Part shown: piece by piece, positions 37,513 to 44,617 of the stretch
Layout of the letters: each line of letters starts with the position of its first letter
Position numbering within the stretch: position 1 is the first letter of the stretch
Assembly: GCF_000024865.1 (NCBI RefSeq)
Contig: NC_013595.1
Location: 7,688,001-7,752,000 of the forward strand
Length of the DNA stretch: 64,000 nt
Source: Streptosporangium roseum DSM 43021
GTDB lineage: Bacteria > Actinomycetota > Actinomycetes > Streptosporangiales > Streptosporangiaceae
Reading direction: 5' to 3'
Program-made: the position numbers and the translations under genes
The notes under the pieces: generated by a model
What the model was told of the DNA's origin: nothing
The model's input: only the letters and a program-made list of their open reading frames with translations
Databases searched by the model: none

Positions 37513-38495
37513 GGACTAACACCTCCAAGGGATACGAACTCGTTGGCGATGCGCTGCCGCCATACCTCGTAGGCCGGCAGCTGGCCCTGTACCGTCCCGC
37601 CGGGGCGGGTTTCGTGAGTGACCCGTGCCGCCCGCTCCGGCGTCGCGCCGCAGAAGACCCGCGCGGCGACCTCGTTGTGCGGCACCAGCAGGTCGGCCCG
37701 GACCCGGGCCTCGGCTGCGAACGCGCTCCCCTGGGCGAGCAGGGAACGGTACTCCCCGGCACGCTCCCGGAACGCCAGCAGCTCGTCCTCGTGCGCACCA
37801 CCGGCATAGGTGGCGGCCAGTCCCGCGCCGCCGTACAGGTCGGCGCGGCGGGACTCGGGGAATTTTTCGATCATGGATGCGACCCGGTCGCCGTCGGTCC
37901 CGTTGACGAACCACAGGGCCCGTCCGATGCCCTGGTCGAGGGCCCGGTTGGCGTACGACGTGGGGTCGTCGGCCGGCCAGGGGAAGCTGGGCGCCTGGTA
38001 CTGCTCGTACACGTACTGCTGGGTGCGGAAGTAGGCCTGGTGGAAGCCGTAGCCGTCGTGCACGAGCCAGAGCAGCAGGGGGTCGAGCGTGCCGCTCTTC
38101 GGCCACAGGAACCGCGGCAGGCGCGCCATCGCCCAGCCGATCCCGACGTAGACCATGTAGATGTGGTCGTTGCCGCGTCCCGCCAGGAAGCCGGCGAGCT
38201 TGCCCCCGCCTCCGCCTCCGACCGGCATCGCGTCAAGGATGGTGAAGGCCATGCCGGCGCCCTCGTAGGCGAAGCCACGGAACTGCCGGGGGACCTGCTC
38301 CAGCCACTCCTCCGCCTCCGCGGGCGTGCGCGCCTCCGCCGCGTATGCATAGCCGGTGAGAAACGTCGCGCCGATGGTCTCCAGCTGTTCCCGGGCCTTC
38401 GGGCTCTTCACATGGAAACCACGTGTCGAGAGCAGTGTTTCTGAGATGTCGGGTGTCAGAATGCGGCGTCTCAATGCCCGCATAAAACCAGTCAA
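37509..38495 (-). CDS. unbL: UnbL/E3: DUF1702 family enediyne protein
   Basis: A 328-residue DUF1702 protein, first gene of the core operon. Conserved blocks include G-F-A-Y-E-G-A-G-M-A-F-T-I-L-D-A-M, H-D-G-Y-G-F-H-Q-A-Y-F and G-I-G-R-A-L-W-F-V-N-G. I place the start at TTG 38495: GGAG lies six bases upstream, and the N-terminus then aligns residue for residue with its paralogue at 38697-39692 (M-T-G-F versus M-P-T-L before the shared L-R-R). An in-frame ATG at 38483 is the alternative. The biochemical role is unknown, but it is required in the cassette. Confidence 0.93.
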   Translation of the reverse strand: MTGFMRALRRRILTPDISETLLSTRGFHVKSPKAREQLETIGATFLTGYAYAAEARTPAEAEEWLEQVPRQFRGFAYEGAGMAFTILDAMPVGGGGGGKLAGFLAGRGNDHIYMVYVGIGWAMARLPRFLWPKSGTLDPLLLWLVHDGYGFHQAYFRTQQYVYEQYQAPSFPWPADDPTSYANRALDQGIGRALWFVNGTDGDRVASMIEKFPESRRADLYGGAGLAATYAGGAHEDELLAFRERAGEYRSLLAQGSAFAAEARVRADLLVPHNEVAARVFCGATPERAARVTHETRPGGTVQGQLPAYEVWRQRIANEFVSLGGVSP

Positions 38496-38536
38496 TTACC
38501 TCTCCGCCCCTCAGGTTGCCTCTTATCCAAGGGTTA

Positions 38537-38555
38537 ATAAATCTAGATAAATCTA
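38537..38555 (-). promoter_or_regulatory. AT-rich direct repeat in the promoter region of the core operon
   Basis: The 9-mer ATAAATCTA occurs twice with a one-base gap (10-bp period), inside an AT-rich patch ~45-60 bases upstream of the first gene of the core operon. On the minus strand it reads TAGATTTAT twice, suitable for a -10 element and/or a regulator site. Confidence 0.5.
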
Positions 38556-38696
38556 CCCATAGGAGCCGTTCTCGGGTCCACTCCATACGTGCTCACTCGG
38601 AGAAATGCAGCCATTTTCCGGGCATGGTCGACCCGTTTAACGACTGCTGGAAACAACGCTTTATGCGAAATCAGCGGTGATCACGCGCCGGCGCGG

Positions 38697-39692
38697 TCAG
38701 CTCAGAAGAAGATCCGCGGACGAGGTGAAATGCGAACGGATCCTGCTCCGCCACAACTCGTACTGCGGAACCGGCCCGGAACCGTACGGGTCCACGGCGG
38801 TGTCGTCGGCGAGCGCGACGGCGTCCTTGATGGACAGGTCCGCGAGGACGGCGGCGGCGGCCTCGGTGTGCGGCGGCACGAACCCGGAGAAGTCGCGCGC
38901 CTTGACCGCGAACACCACGCCCTGGGCCAGCTCCGCCCGATGCTCACCGGCCTCCCGGCGCAGCGTGGCGAGGGCCTCGCTGCCGGCGCCGCCGGCGAAC
39001 GTCGAGGCCAGGCCGACACCGCTCCACAGGTCGGCCTGGCGGTGACTGGCGAAGCGGCCCACGGCGGAGGCGACGTCGGGCACCTGACCGCCGTGGATGA
39101 ACCACAGCGCCCGGCCGATGCCCTGGTCCACTGCACGCGGGAAGTAGTCGGGCGAGCCCTCCCAGGGGTAGGACGCCGGCACCCGCTGCTCGTCGACCCA
39201 GCGCCGGGTGTCGAAGTAGGCGCGGTCGAAGCCGTAGCCGTCGACCGCCAGCCAGCTCATCGTCGGGTAGTAGGCCGACCCGCTGAGGTCGGGCATGACC
39301 TTCTTCCACAGCGGCCTGGGCAGACGCGCCATGGCGAAACCGATGCCGATGTAGGTGAGGAAGATGTGCGGCTGCCCCGGACCGAGCAACAGGTCACGGG
39401 TACGGTGGCCGCGGCCGCCCCCCATCGCGTCAAGGATGGTGAAGGCCATCGTCGCGCCCTCGTAGGCGAACCCCCGCTGCTCGGGGTCCACCATGCTCAA
39501 CCGGCGCTCGACCTCCCACTGGTCACGCGCGTCGATTCCCCATTCGAATCCACAGATCACCGCCTGGGGAATCGCTTCCAGGCGTCGCGTGGCATCCGAC
39601 GGCGTGACAGGAAATCCCCGCCCTTCGAAACTCACCTCGGCCAGCGACGGCGTCATCAGAAGCCTGCGCAGCGAACCGAACAGCGTCGGCAT
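38697..39692 (-). CDS. Second DUF1702 (UnbL-like) protein
   Basis: A 331-residue paralogue of UnbL sharing the same landmarks: R-G-F-A-Y-E-G-A-T-M-A-F-T-I-L-D-A-M, V-D-G-Y-G-F-D-R-A-Y-F and G-I-G-R-A-L-W-F-I-H-G. GGAGGGG precedes the ATG at 39692. It lies ~200 bases upstream of the core operon with an AT-rich gap between, so it probably has its own promoter. The two copies may act together or on different intermediates; no truncation or lost motif is evident. Confidence 0.9.
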   Translation of the reverse strand: MPTLFGSLRRLLMTPSLAEVSFEGRGFPVTPSDATRRLEAIPQAVICGFEWGIDARDQWEVERRLSMVDPEQRGFAYEGATMAFTILDAMGGGRGHRTRDLLLGPGQPHIFLTYIGIGFAMARLPRPLWKKVMPDLSGSAYYPTMSWLAVDGYGFDRAYFDTRRWVDEQRVPASYPWEGSPDYFPRAVDQGIGRALWFIHGGQVPDVASAVGRFASHRQADLWSGVGLASTFAGGAGSEALATLRREAGEHRAELAQGVVFAVKARDFSGFVPPHTEAAAAVLADLSIKDAVALADDTAVDPYGSGPVPQYELWRSRIRSHFTSSADLLLS

Positions 39693-39969
39693 AAGCCCCT
39701 CCTCACCTTCCCATGGGCTGGCGGCGGTCACTGGCCATCAGCCGGACCTTCCCATGGTCATATGTGGAATCTGGGGATACATCTCCCGAATTGCGACACT
39801 TTGTGATTATTAGCCGCTTAGTAATGCGGCGGAATTCCATGATTTCTTAGGTGTCCGCACTGGTGACGGGGCCCGCCAGACGCGCCCGGACCCGCCGACG
39901 AGCACCCCCGAGGCCACCCCGAACCCGTCGACCGGCGCCCCGATGCCCCCGGGACAGGACAGAGAGGAG

Positions 39970-40029
39970 CATTCCGTACGGCGCCACACGGAAAGGACCC
40001 ATTCCGCACGGCGCCGCACGGAAGGGACC
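39970..40029. repeat. 30-bp tandem doublet
   Basis: Two adjacent 30-base units (39970-39999, 40000-40029), each beginning CATTCCG and centred on ACGGCGCC, differ at about four positions. Each unit also contains the inverted pair CCG-ACGGCGCC-CGG, so it could be a binding site. Confidence 0.75.
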
Positions 40030-40234
40030 GTCCCGGGCCACTCCACCCACCCTCGCCGCACTTCTGACCTTCCACCCCGTACGGCACCGCACAGCTGGAC
40101 ACCCGCGGGGCGGAGTGGGGGGAACGGGCGCCGCTACCGCCGCCCGCCACCGGCGGACCCCGTACACCACATCCGTGGACGCAACCCCGGCAAGCCCGGC
40201 CGGCGCTTCAGCACCCGAGCGAAACCGCCGCCAA

Positions 40235-40432
40235 GCCCTGCCATCGCCCCAACACCCGGACAGGAGACCCCGCCACGCCCTGCCATCGCCCCAACACCCG
40301 GACAGGAGACTCCGCCACGCCCTCGCAGCGCCTCAACACCTGGGCAGGAGGCCCTGCCACGCCCTCGCAGCGCTTCAGCACCCGGAATGGAGAGCCCGCC
40401 AGTCCCTCGCGGCGCTCCGACGCCCCGGACGG
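40235..40432. repeat. 42-bp tandem repeat array upstream of apoprotein genes
   Basis: Units begin at 40235, 40277, 40319, 40361 and 40403 (the last partial). The first two are almost identical; later ones diverge. The consensus contains GCCCTGCCATCGCCCCAACA followed by a CGGACAGGAG-like segment. Because 42 is divisible by three, all frames stay open across it, giving false 14-residue peptide repeats. Confidence 0.85.
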
Positions 40433-40777
40433 AACACGGGTGAAGGCGGGCTGCTCCACCGTCGAAATGCCCATCAGGGAATTTTTCGGACACGATCCGT
40501 CCGCCGTGGGCGGCTGCCGAGTTCCAGGACCGGACATCCACGCGCGCCGCACCCCTGACCAAAACCCGAGGTAGAAGCATTTACCCCGGCCAGGACCACC
40601 CTTCGTACGGCGCCGCCCTATCTCATTTGGCGGGTGGATCCGTCCAGCGTTTCGGCTGACAGGAAACGGCTAACCCCAGGCAGCTTGCTGACCCTGACAA
40701 ACCTGGTTTGCAGCAAGTCGAATCAGCAGAATTTGAAGTGCAAGAACAAAACAACCACCACAACGAAAGGCCAAAAA

Positions 40778-41242
40778 ATGCAGATCGCCAACAAGGGCAA
40801 GCTCCTCACCAAGCTCGGCGCCACCGCCGCCCTGGCCCTCGGCCTCGGCCTCGCCTTCCAGCCCGCCGCCGGCGCCACCACCACCCCCGCCTCCTCGGGG
40901 GCATCCATCTCCGCCGCCGCCATCTCCGCCGCACCCTCCACCGGCCTCAGCGACAACACCACCATCACCATCTCCGCCACCGGCCTGCAGCCCGGCAGCG
41001 TCTACCACCTCGGCCAGTGCGCCGCCGTCCGCCCCGACGCCTTCGCCTGCAACGCCGCCACCAACGTCGACGTCACCGCCTCCGCCACCGGCACCATCAC
41101 CAAAACCCTCACCGTCCGCAGCTCCTTCACCGGCAGCGCCGCCGACGGCAGCACCTGGGCCATCAACACCGCCACCACCCCCACCGTCATCGCCGTCTTC
41201 AACAACGCCTTCGACGGCGGAACCACCCCCCTGTCCTTCTAA
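40778..41242 (+). CDS. Neocarzinostatin-family enediyne apoprotein, copy 1
   Basis: A 154-residue secreted protein. A signal peptide (K-G-K-L-L-T-K-L then a hydrophobic core to about residue 32) precedes a ~105-residue immunoglobulin-like domain aligning with neocarzinostatin, macromomycin and C-1027 apoproteins: A-A-P-S-T-G-L-S-D-N, L-Q-P-G-S-V-Y-H-L-G-Q-C-A, A-F-A-C-N, L-T-V-R-S-S-F-T-G. The family binds, stabilises and exports the enediyne chromophore. The first cysteine pair is present; the second pair (D-C...A-C in neocarzinostatin) is replaced by W-A-I-N-T-A-T-T-P-T. GAAAGG sits eight bases before the ATG. Confidence 0.93.
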   Translation: MQIANKGKLLTKLGATAALALGLGLAFQPAAGATTTPASSGASISAAAISAAPSTGLSDNTTITISATGLQPGSVYHLGQCAAVRPDAFACNAATNVDVTASATGTITKTLTVRSSFTGSAADGSTWAINTATTPTVIAVFNNAFDGGTTPLSF

Positions 41243-41545
41243 CCCCCACCCGACCCGACCACCACCCCCCGACCTGACCCCCAACCCCCGACTTGACCCC
41301 AACCACCGACCCGCCAACCCTCAACCCCCGACTTGCCAACTGACCCCAACCCGAACCCATCAACCCCGACCCCGATTTCAACCCCCAACCCCGAACATGA
41401 CCCCCAACCCCAACCTGCCAACCCTCAACGAACTTGACCCCCAACCCCGACCCCATCAACCCTCAACGAACTTGACCCCCGACCCCGAAATTGACCCCGA
41501 CCCCGACTGTTTCCCACCAACAAAACTCATTGCACACCACCAAAC
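41243..41545. repeat. Low-complexity C/A-rich repeat between apoprotein genes
   Basis: About 300 bases made almost wholly of variants of ACTTGACCCC and CCAACCCCGACC on the plus strand, with few G residues. The array starts right at the stop of copy 1 and ends just before the Shine-Dalgarno of copy 2. A shorter stretch of the same composition follows copy 2 (42031-42105), so the repeats look attached to the duplicated unit. Confidence 0.85.
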
Positions 41546-41565
41546 CCACTAAAAAAGGATTGAAA

Positions 41566-42030
41566 ATGCAGAACACCAACAAGGGCAAGCTCCTCACCAA
41601 GCTCGGCGCCACCGCCGCCCTGGCCCTCGGCCTCGGCCTCGCCTTCCAGCCCGCCGCCGGCGCCACCACCACCCCCGCCTCCTCGGGGGCATCCATCTCC
41701 GCCGCCGCCATCTCCGCCGCACCCTCCACCGGCCTCAGCGACAACACCACCATCACCATCTCCGCCACCGGCCTACAGCCCGGCAGCGTCTACCACCTCG
41801 GCCAGTGCGCCGCCGTCCGCCCCGACGCCTTCGCCTGCAACGCCGCCACCAACGTCGACGTCACCGCCTCCGCCACCGGCACCATCACCAAAACCCTCAC
41901 CGTCCGCAGCTCCTTCACCGGCAGCGCCGCCGACGGCAGCACCTGGCCCATCAACACCGCCACCACCCCCACCGTCATCGCCGTCTTCAACAACGCCTTC
42001 GACGGCGGAACCACCCCCCTGTCCTTCTAA
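41566..42030 (+). CDS. Neocarzinostatin-family enediyne apoprotein, copy 2
   Basis: A second 154-residue apoprotein, identical to copy 1 except at three residues: I3N and A4T in the signal region, and Ala to Pro right after the W of the S-T-W motif in the mature domain. At DNA level the two coding regions are nearly identical (I noted one silent change, CTG/CTA), so the duplication is recent or kept uniform by gene conversion. The same loss of the second cysteine pair applies. AAAAAGGA precedes the ATG by six bases. A strong terminator follows at 42108. Confidence 0.93.
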   Translation: MQNTNKGKLLTKLGATAALALGLGLAFQPAAGATTTPASSGASISAAAISAAPSTGLSDNTTITISATGLQPGSVYHLGQCAAVRPDAFACNAATNVDVTASATGTITKTLTVRSSFTGSAADGSTWPINTATTPTVIAVFNNAFDGGTTPLSF

Positions 42031-42107
42031 CCCCCACCACCGACTGTCCTTCTAACCCCCACCAACCTCAACCCGACCACCAACCCCGACCACTGACCCC
42101 CCGAACG

Positions 42108-42144
42108 GCCTGTGCCGGACCGCCCCCCACGGTCCGGCACAGGC
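42108..42144 (+). terminator. Strong terminator after the apoprotein genes
   Basis: A perfect 15-bp stem: arms 42108-42122 and 42130-42144 around loop CCCCCCA. It ends the apoprotein transcript and, with AccE on the other strand just beyond, probably marks the right border of the enediyne cluster. Confidence 0.88.
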
Positions 42145-42193
42145 ATTTCCCATGTGAGCCGTCGTTTCCCGGCCCGTCGCACCACGACGGAGG

Positions 42194-42430
42194 TCAGGGG
42201 GAGAATTTCAGGCGTCGCCAGGGGGCCGGAATCCGAGAGTCGTCACTGACCGCCCGGCGGCCCGGCACGGGCGGCTGCCGCATGGACCGCGAGCGGTCGG
42301 CCCAGGCGGACGGCACCGCCTCCGCAGCGGCGGCCGAGGACGCGCGCGCGAGCACGACGGCGATGAGCGCCGCCAGTTCCTCAGGTGTCGGATTCCCGCG
42401 CACCACCCGCAGGAGCGGCCCCTCGCCCAT
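42194..42430 (-). CDS. accE: Acyl-CoA carboxylase epsilon subunit-like protein
   Basis: A 78-residue protein with the AccE signature near its start: L-L-R-V-V-R-G-N-P-T-P-E-E-L-A-A-L. Epsilon subunits bind the beta subunit of actinomycete acyl-CoA carboxylases. They normally sit directly after the beta-subunit gene, but no carboxylase gene is in view, so this copy is an orphan. GGGAGG precedes the ATG. It might support malonyl-CoA supply for the polyketide, but its position outside the terminator argues for a chromosomal gene. Confidence 0.75.
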   Translation of the reverse strand: MGEGPLLRVVRGNPTPEELAALIAVVLARASSAAAAEAVPSAWADRSRSMRQPPVPGRRAVSDDSRIPAPWRRLKFSP

Positions 42431-42767
42431 GCCCCACCTCCCGGTTACGCCCTGTCAGGAGGGTCACCTCCGGACACCATCGGGCACAACTCCCTGGATG
42501 CGGACTACGTCGGCACCGAGCCCCGTATGACGCCGGAACAGGCGCTCGTGTCCGCCGACCGGCTACGCGATCTCGTATTCTTGTCCGCCGACCGGCTGGG
42601 CGATCTCGTGCTCGTGTCCGCCGACCGGCTGGGCGATCTCGTGGCCGAGACGCCGTACACCGACTTGACCGAGCTCCTGACCAGTGCCTGCCAGACGGAT
42701 CGCCCGCGCTGCCGCTCGCCCTTGCGCTCCTCCGCGTCCGTCATGCCGGAGGAGTCCGACGAGATCC
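42431..42767 (+). repeat. Spacer with a 33-bp triplicate (42548-42646)
   Basis: Units at 42548, 42581 and 42614 share TCCGCCGACCGGCT and CGATCTCGT. In the frame from the ATG at 42527 they encode an 11-residue repeat S-A-D-R-L-(R/G)-D-L-V. That frame then runs on out of phase over the next gene, so I do not call it a gene, though a short repeat peptide is possible. Confidence 0.6.
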
Positions 42768-43085
42768 GTGCTTCCCGACTTCCTCCCCTTTCGATACGAT
42801 CCGGCCGTGGACGAAACCGAGCTGCCGCCACGCGCGCCGCTCGTCCGCTACCTGGACGGCACCGCCTGGCTGAGAGCCCGCCGCCGCGACGACCGCGGCG
42901 CCTGGACAGCCCTCGTTTACTGGTCGGCGCGGGTGGGCGCCGAGGCCCGCGTCATCGAGCAGTGGGTGACGTACGAGGACATCGCCTCCATCCACGGCGA
43001 GAACTACAGCCACGTACCCACCCTGCCGCCTGGACGCCGCGCCCCGGACGGCCCGGACGGCCGGCCCGCCGTACGCGACGCCTGA
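42768..43085 (+). CDS. Small hypothetical actinomycete protein
   Basis: A 105-residue soluble protein starting V/M-L-P-D-F-L-P-F-R-Y-D-P, then W-T-A-L-V-Y-W-S-A-R-V-G and E-Q-W-V-T-Y-E-D-I. The GTG at 42768 follows GGAGGAG. The Arg-rich, Pro-rich tail is ordinary for this genome. I do not recognise a named family and no function is proposed; the neighbours give no hint. Confidence 0.6.
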   Translation: MLPDFLPFRYDPAVDETELPPRAPLVRYLDGTAWLRARRRDDRGAWTALVYWSARVGAEARVIEQWVTYEDIASIHGENYSHVPTLPPGRRAPDGPDGRPAVRDA

Positions 43086-43332
43086 CCCGGGCCGGCGGCG
43101 GCTCCAATCCGTACGGGCTCACCTCCGGCCGGTCGCGGCCCGGCGCAGTGATGCTCCCGTCCCCGCACCGCCATCGCCTGTGCCCCCTGCCGGACGGACC
43201 GGTGGCGCACTCGCTCACCTGCGCGATCGGCTGACCACTCCGGCGCCGTCGGATCCGGCGGCCATGCGCCTGCACCGTCCTGCGCCGTCCTGACGGAACG
43301 ATGATCGATCCCGCCCCTCCGAGCACCGGCCC

Positions 43333-43377
43333 TTGACCATATCCGAGATACCAGCGTTATATTCAACATACCAGCGT
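43333..43377 (+). promoter_or_regulatory. Promoter with 20-bp-spaced direct repeats upstream of the cupin gene
   Basis: TTGACC (43333-43338), an 18-base spacer and TTATAT (43357-43362) make a good vegetative promoter. The 10-mer ATACCAGCGT occurs at 43348-43357 and 43368-43377, exactly two helical turns apart and overlapping the -10, as expected for an operator. The rest of the 43086-43396 gap is featureless. Confidence 0.65.
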
Positions 43378-43396
43378 CTATTCAAATGAGGTGGCC

Positions 43397-43888
43397 ATGA
43401 CCCAGACCGCACCGGTCCGCCCATACGTCCGCGGCGAAGCCGAAGGCGACACGCTGTGGTTCCTCGGCAACCTCGTCACCATCAAGACCACCGGCGCCGA
43501 GACCCGCGGCCGCCTCACTGTCGCGGAGTTCGTCAATCCGCCCGGCTTCGCAGCTCCCCTCCACCGGCACCTGAAGGAAGACGAGCTGTTCTACCTGCTG
43601 TCCGGCACGGCACGGTTCCGCTGCGACGGGGAGGACCTCTCCGCCGGACCCGGCGACCTCGTCTTCCTCCCCGTGGGGCTGGCGCACACCTTCACCGTCG
43701 GGCCGGACGAGCCCCTGCGGGTCCTGCAGATCACCACACCGTCCGGCTTCGAAGATTTCGCCGCCACCGTGGGCGAGCCCGCGCGCGAGCGGCGACTTCC
43801 CGCCCCCGCCCCCGTCGATCCCACCGTCCTGGGTCACGCCGCCGCCCAGCACGCGATCGAGATCCTCGGCCCGCCCCCTGAGGAGTGA
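43397..43888 (+). CDS. Cupin-domain protein (quercetinase-like)
   Basis: A 163-residue single-cupin protein. Motif 1 reads H-R-H-L-K-E-D-E-L-F-Y-L-L-S-G with the metal-binding His and Glu; motif 2 is P-G-D-L-V-F-L-P-V-G-L-A-H-T-F. Such proteins may be dioxygenases or ligand-binding proteins. The ATG at 43397 sits five bases after a GAGG. It is under a well-formed promoter with direct-repeat operator, so it is probably inducible. Confidence 0.82.
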   Translation: MTQTAPVRPYVRGEAEGDTLWFLGNLVTIKTTGAETRGRLTVAEFVNPPGFAAPLHRHLKEDELFYLLSGTARFRCDGEDLSAGPGDLVFLPVGLAHTFTVGPDEPLRVLQITTPSGFEDFAATVGEPARERRLPAPAPVDPTVLGHAAAQHAIEILGPPPEE

Positions 43889-44238
43889 GCGGGCCGGCGC
43901 CCGTGGCCCCGTTCACCGAAAGCCGCGGACAGGTCATCTCCATCTGGATCGCGGAAGTGGCGCATCAGTCCGATCTCCCTCCGTCCGCCCCGTTCACCTA
44001 CGAGAACCCGGCCTGCGCCTTCACCGGACGCGAACCCGCCGGGCCACTAATCACCCAGGCGTGCTCGGCGAATCCGGCGATCACCCTCCGGGCCGGCGGC
44101 CGGCGCGAGGAGGCCGGACGGCCGTACTCCCGCGTCCTCGGCGACATGCGCCCGACGCCCGGCGACGAGCACCCGAACGTCGTCGCGGCCTCCTCCTGGG
44201 GCCGTGTCGATCAGGATCTCGAACTGGCGTTCATGTGA
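43885..44238 (+). CDS. Hypothetical protein coupled to the cupin gene
   Basis: A 117-codon frame starting with a GTG that overlaps the cupin stop as GTGA. Third-position GC is high and the composition is protein-like (P-F-T-Y-E-N-P-A-C-A-F near the middle, ending W-G-R-V-D-Q-D-L-E-L-A-F), so I think it is real. I recognise no family. It may act with the cupin protein. Confidence 0.5.
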   Translation: MSGPAPVAPFTESRGQVISIWIAEVAHQSDLPPSAPFTYENPACAFTGREPAGPLITQACSANPAITLRAGGRREEAGRPYSRVLGDMRPTPGDEHPNVVAASSWGRVDQDLELAFM

Positions 44239-44617
44239 GCGCGGGCGGGAGCGTCCTCTCCGTCGGCTCGAAAGGGCGCGTCCGGAAGGCCCGCGTGAGG
44301 CTCGGAGGTGTGCGCTCCCATCCGCGGGTCGCCACATCAGTCTCACTGTTCACAGTGTCCACAATTTGGAGTTTATGCAGGTAAAACACTTGTCAACGGT
44401 GCATGACATCGGCATTATCTGGCGTTACGGGCCACCCTGTACCAGTCCGCAGTGCAACCCACAGGCCTGACTGGGATGGGGCGGCCCGTCCATTCCCCGG
44501 GCCGGCGGCCGACGCTCCAGCCGGGCTTCGAGCTGCTCCGTCGGCGCGGACGTACGGAGACCGCAGGTCGTTACGCGGAGACGGCGGGCCGTCCGGCTCC
44601 CGCAGGCTGCCGGAGGA
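44239..44617 (+). promoter_or_regulatory. Gene-free gap with an orphan sigma70-type promoter
   Basis: TTGTCA (44390-44395), a 17-base spacer and CATTAT (44413-44418) lie in an AT-rich patch, with a small palindrome CACTG-TTCA-CAGTG at 44344-44357. On the plus strand no credible gene follows, since the next gene is antisense. It may drive a short RNA or an antisense transcript to the methyltransferase. Confidence 0.35.

Larger units (their letters stand above)
39693..40777. other. Gene-free 1.1-kb region upstream of the apoprotein genes
   Basis: It is divergent between the second DUF1702 gene and the first apoprotein gene. Frames are open in several phases because of tandem repeats, but none looks like a real protein. 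It holds a 30-bp doublet at 39970-40029 and a 42-bp tandem array at ~40235-40432. The final 80 bases are AT-richer and should hold the apoprotein promoter. Confidence 0.6.

Noticed and set aside
40235..40432. CRISPR array
   Set aside because: The 42-bp units are directly adjacent without unique spacers, and no cas genes are present.
40134..40580. A repeat protein made of 14-residue Gly-rich units (minus strand)
   Set aside because: The 42-bp repeat keeps several frames open on both strands; no ribosome site or codon bias favours this one.
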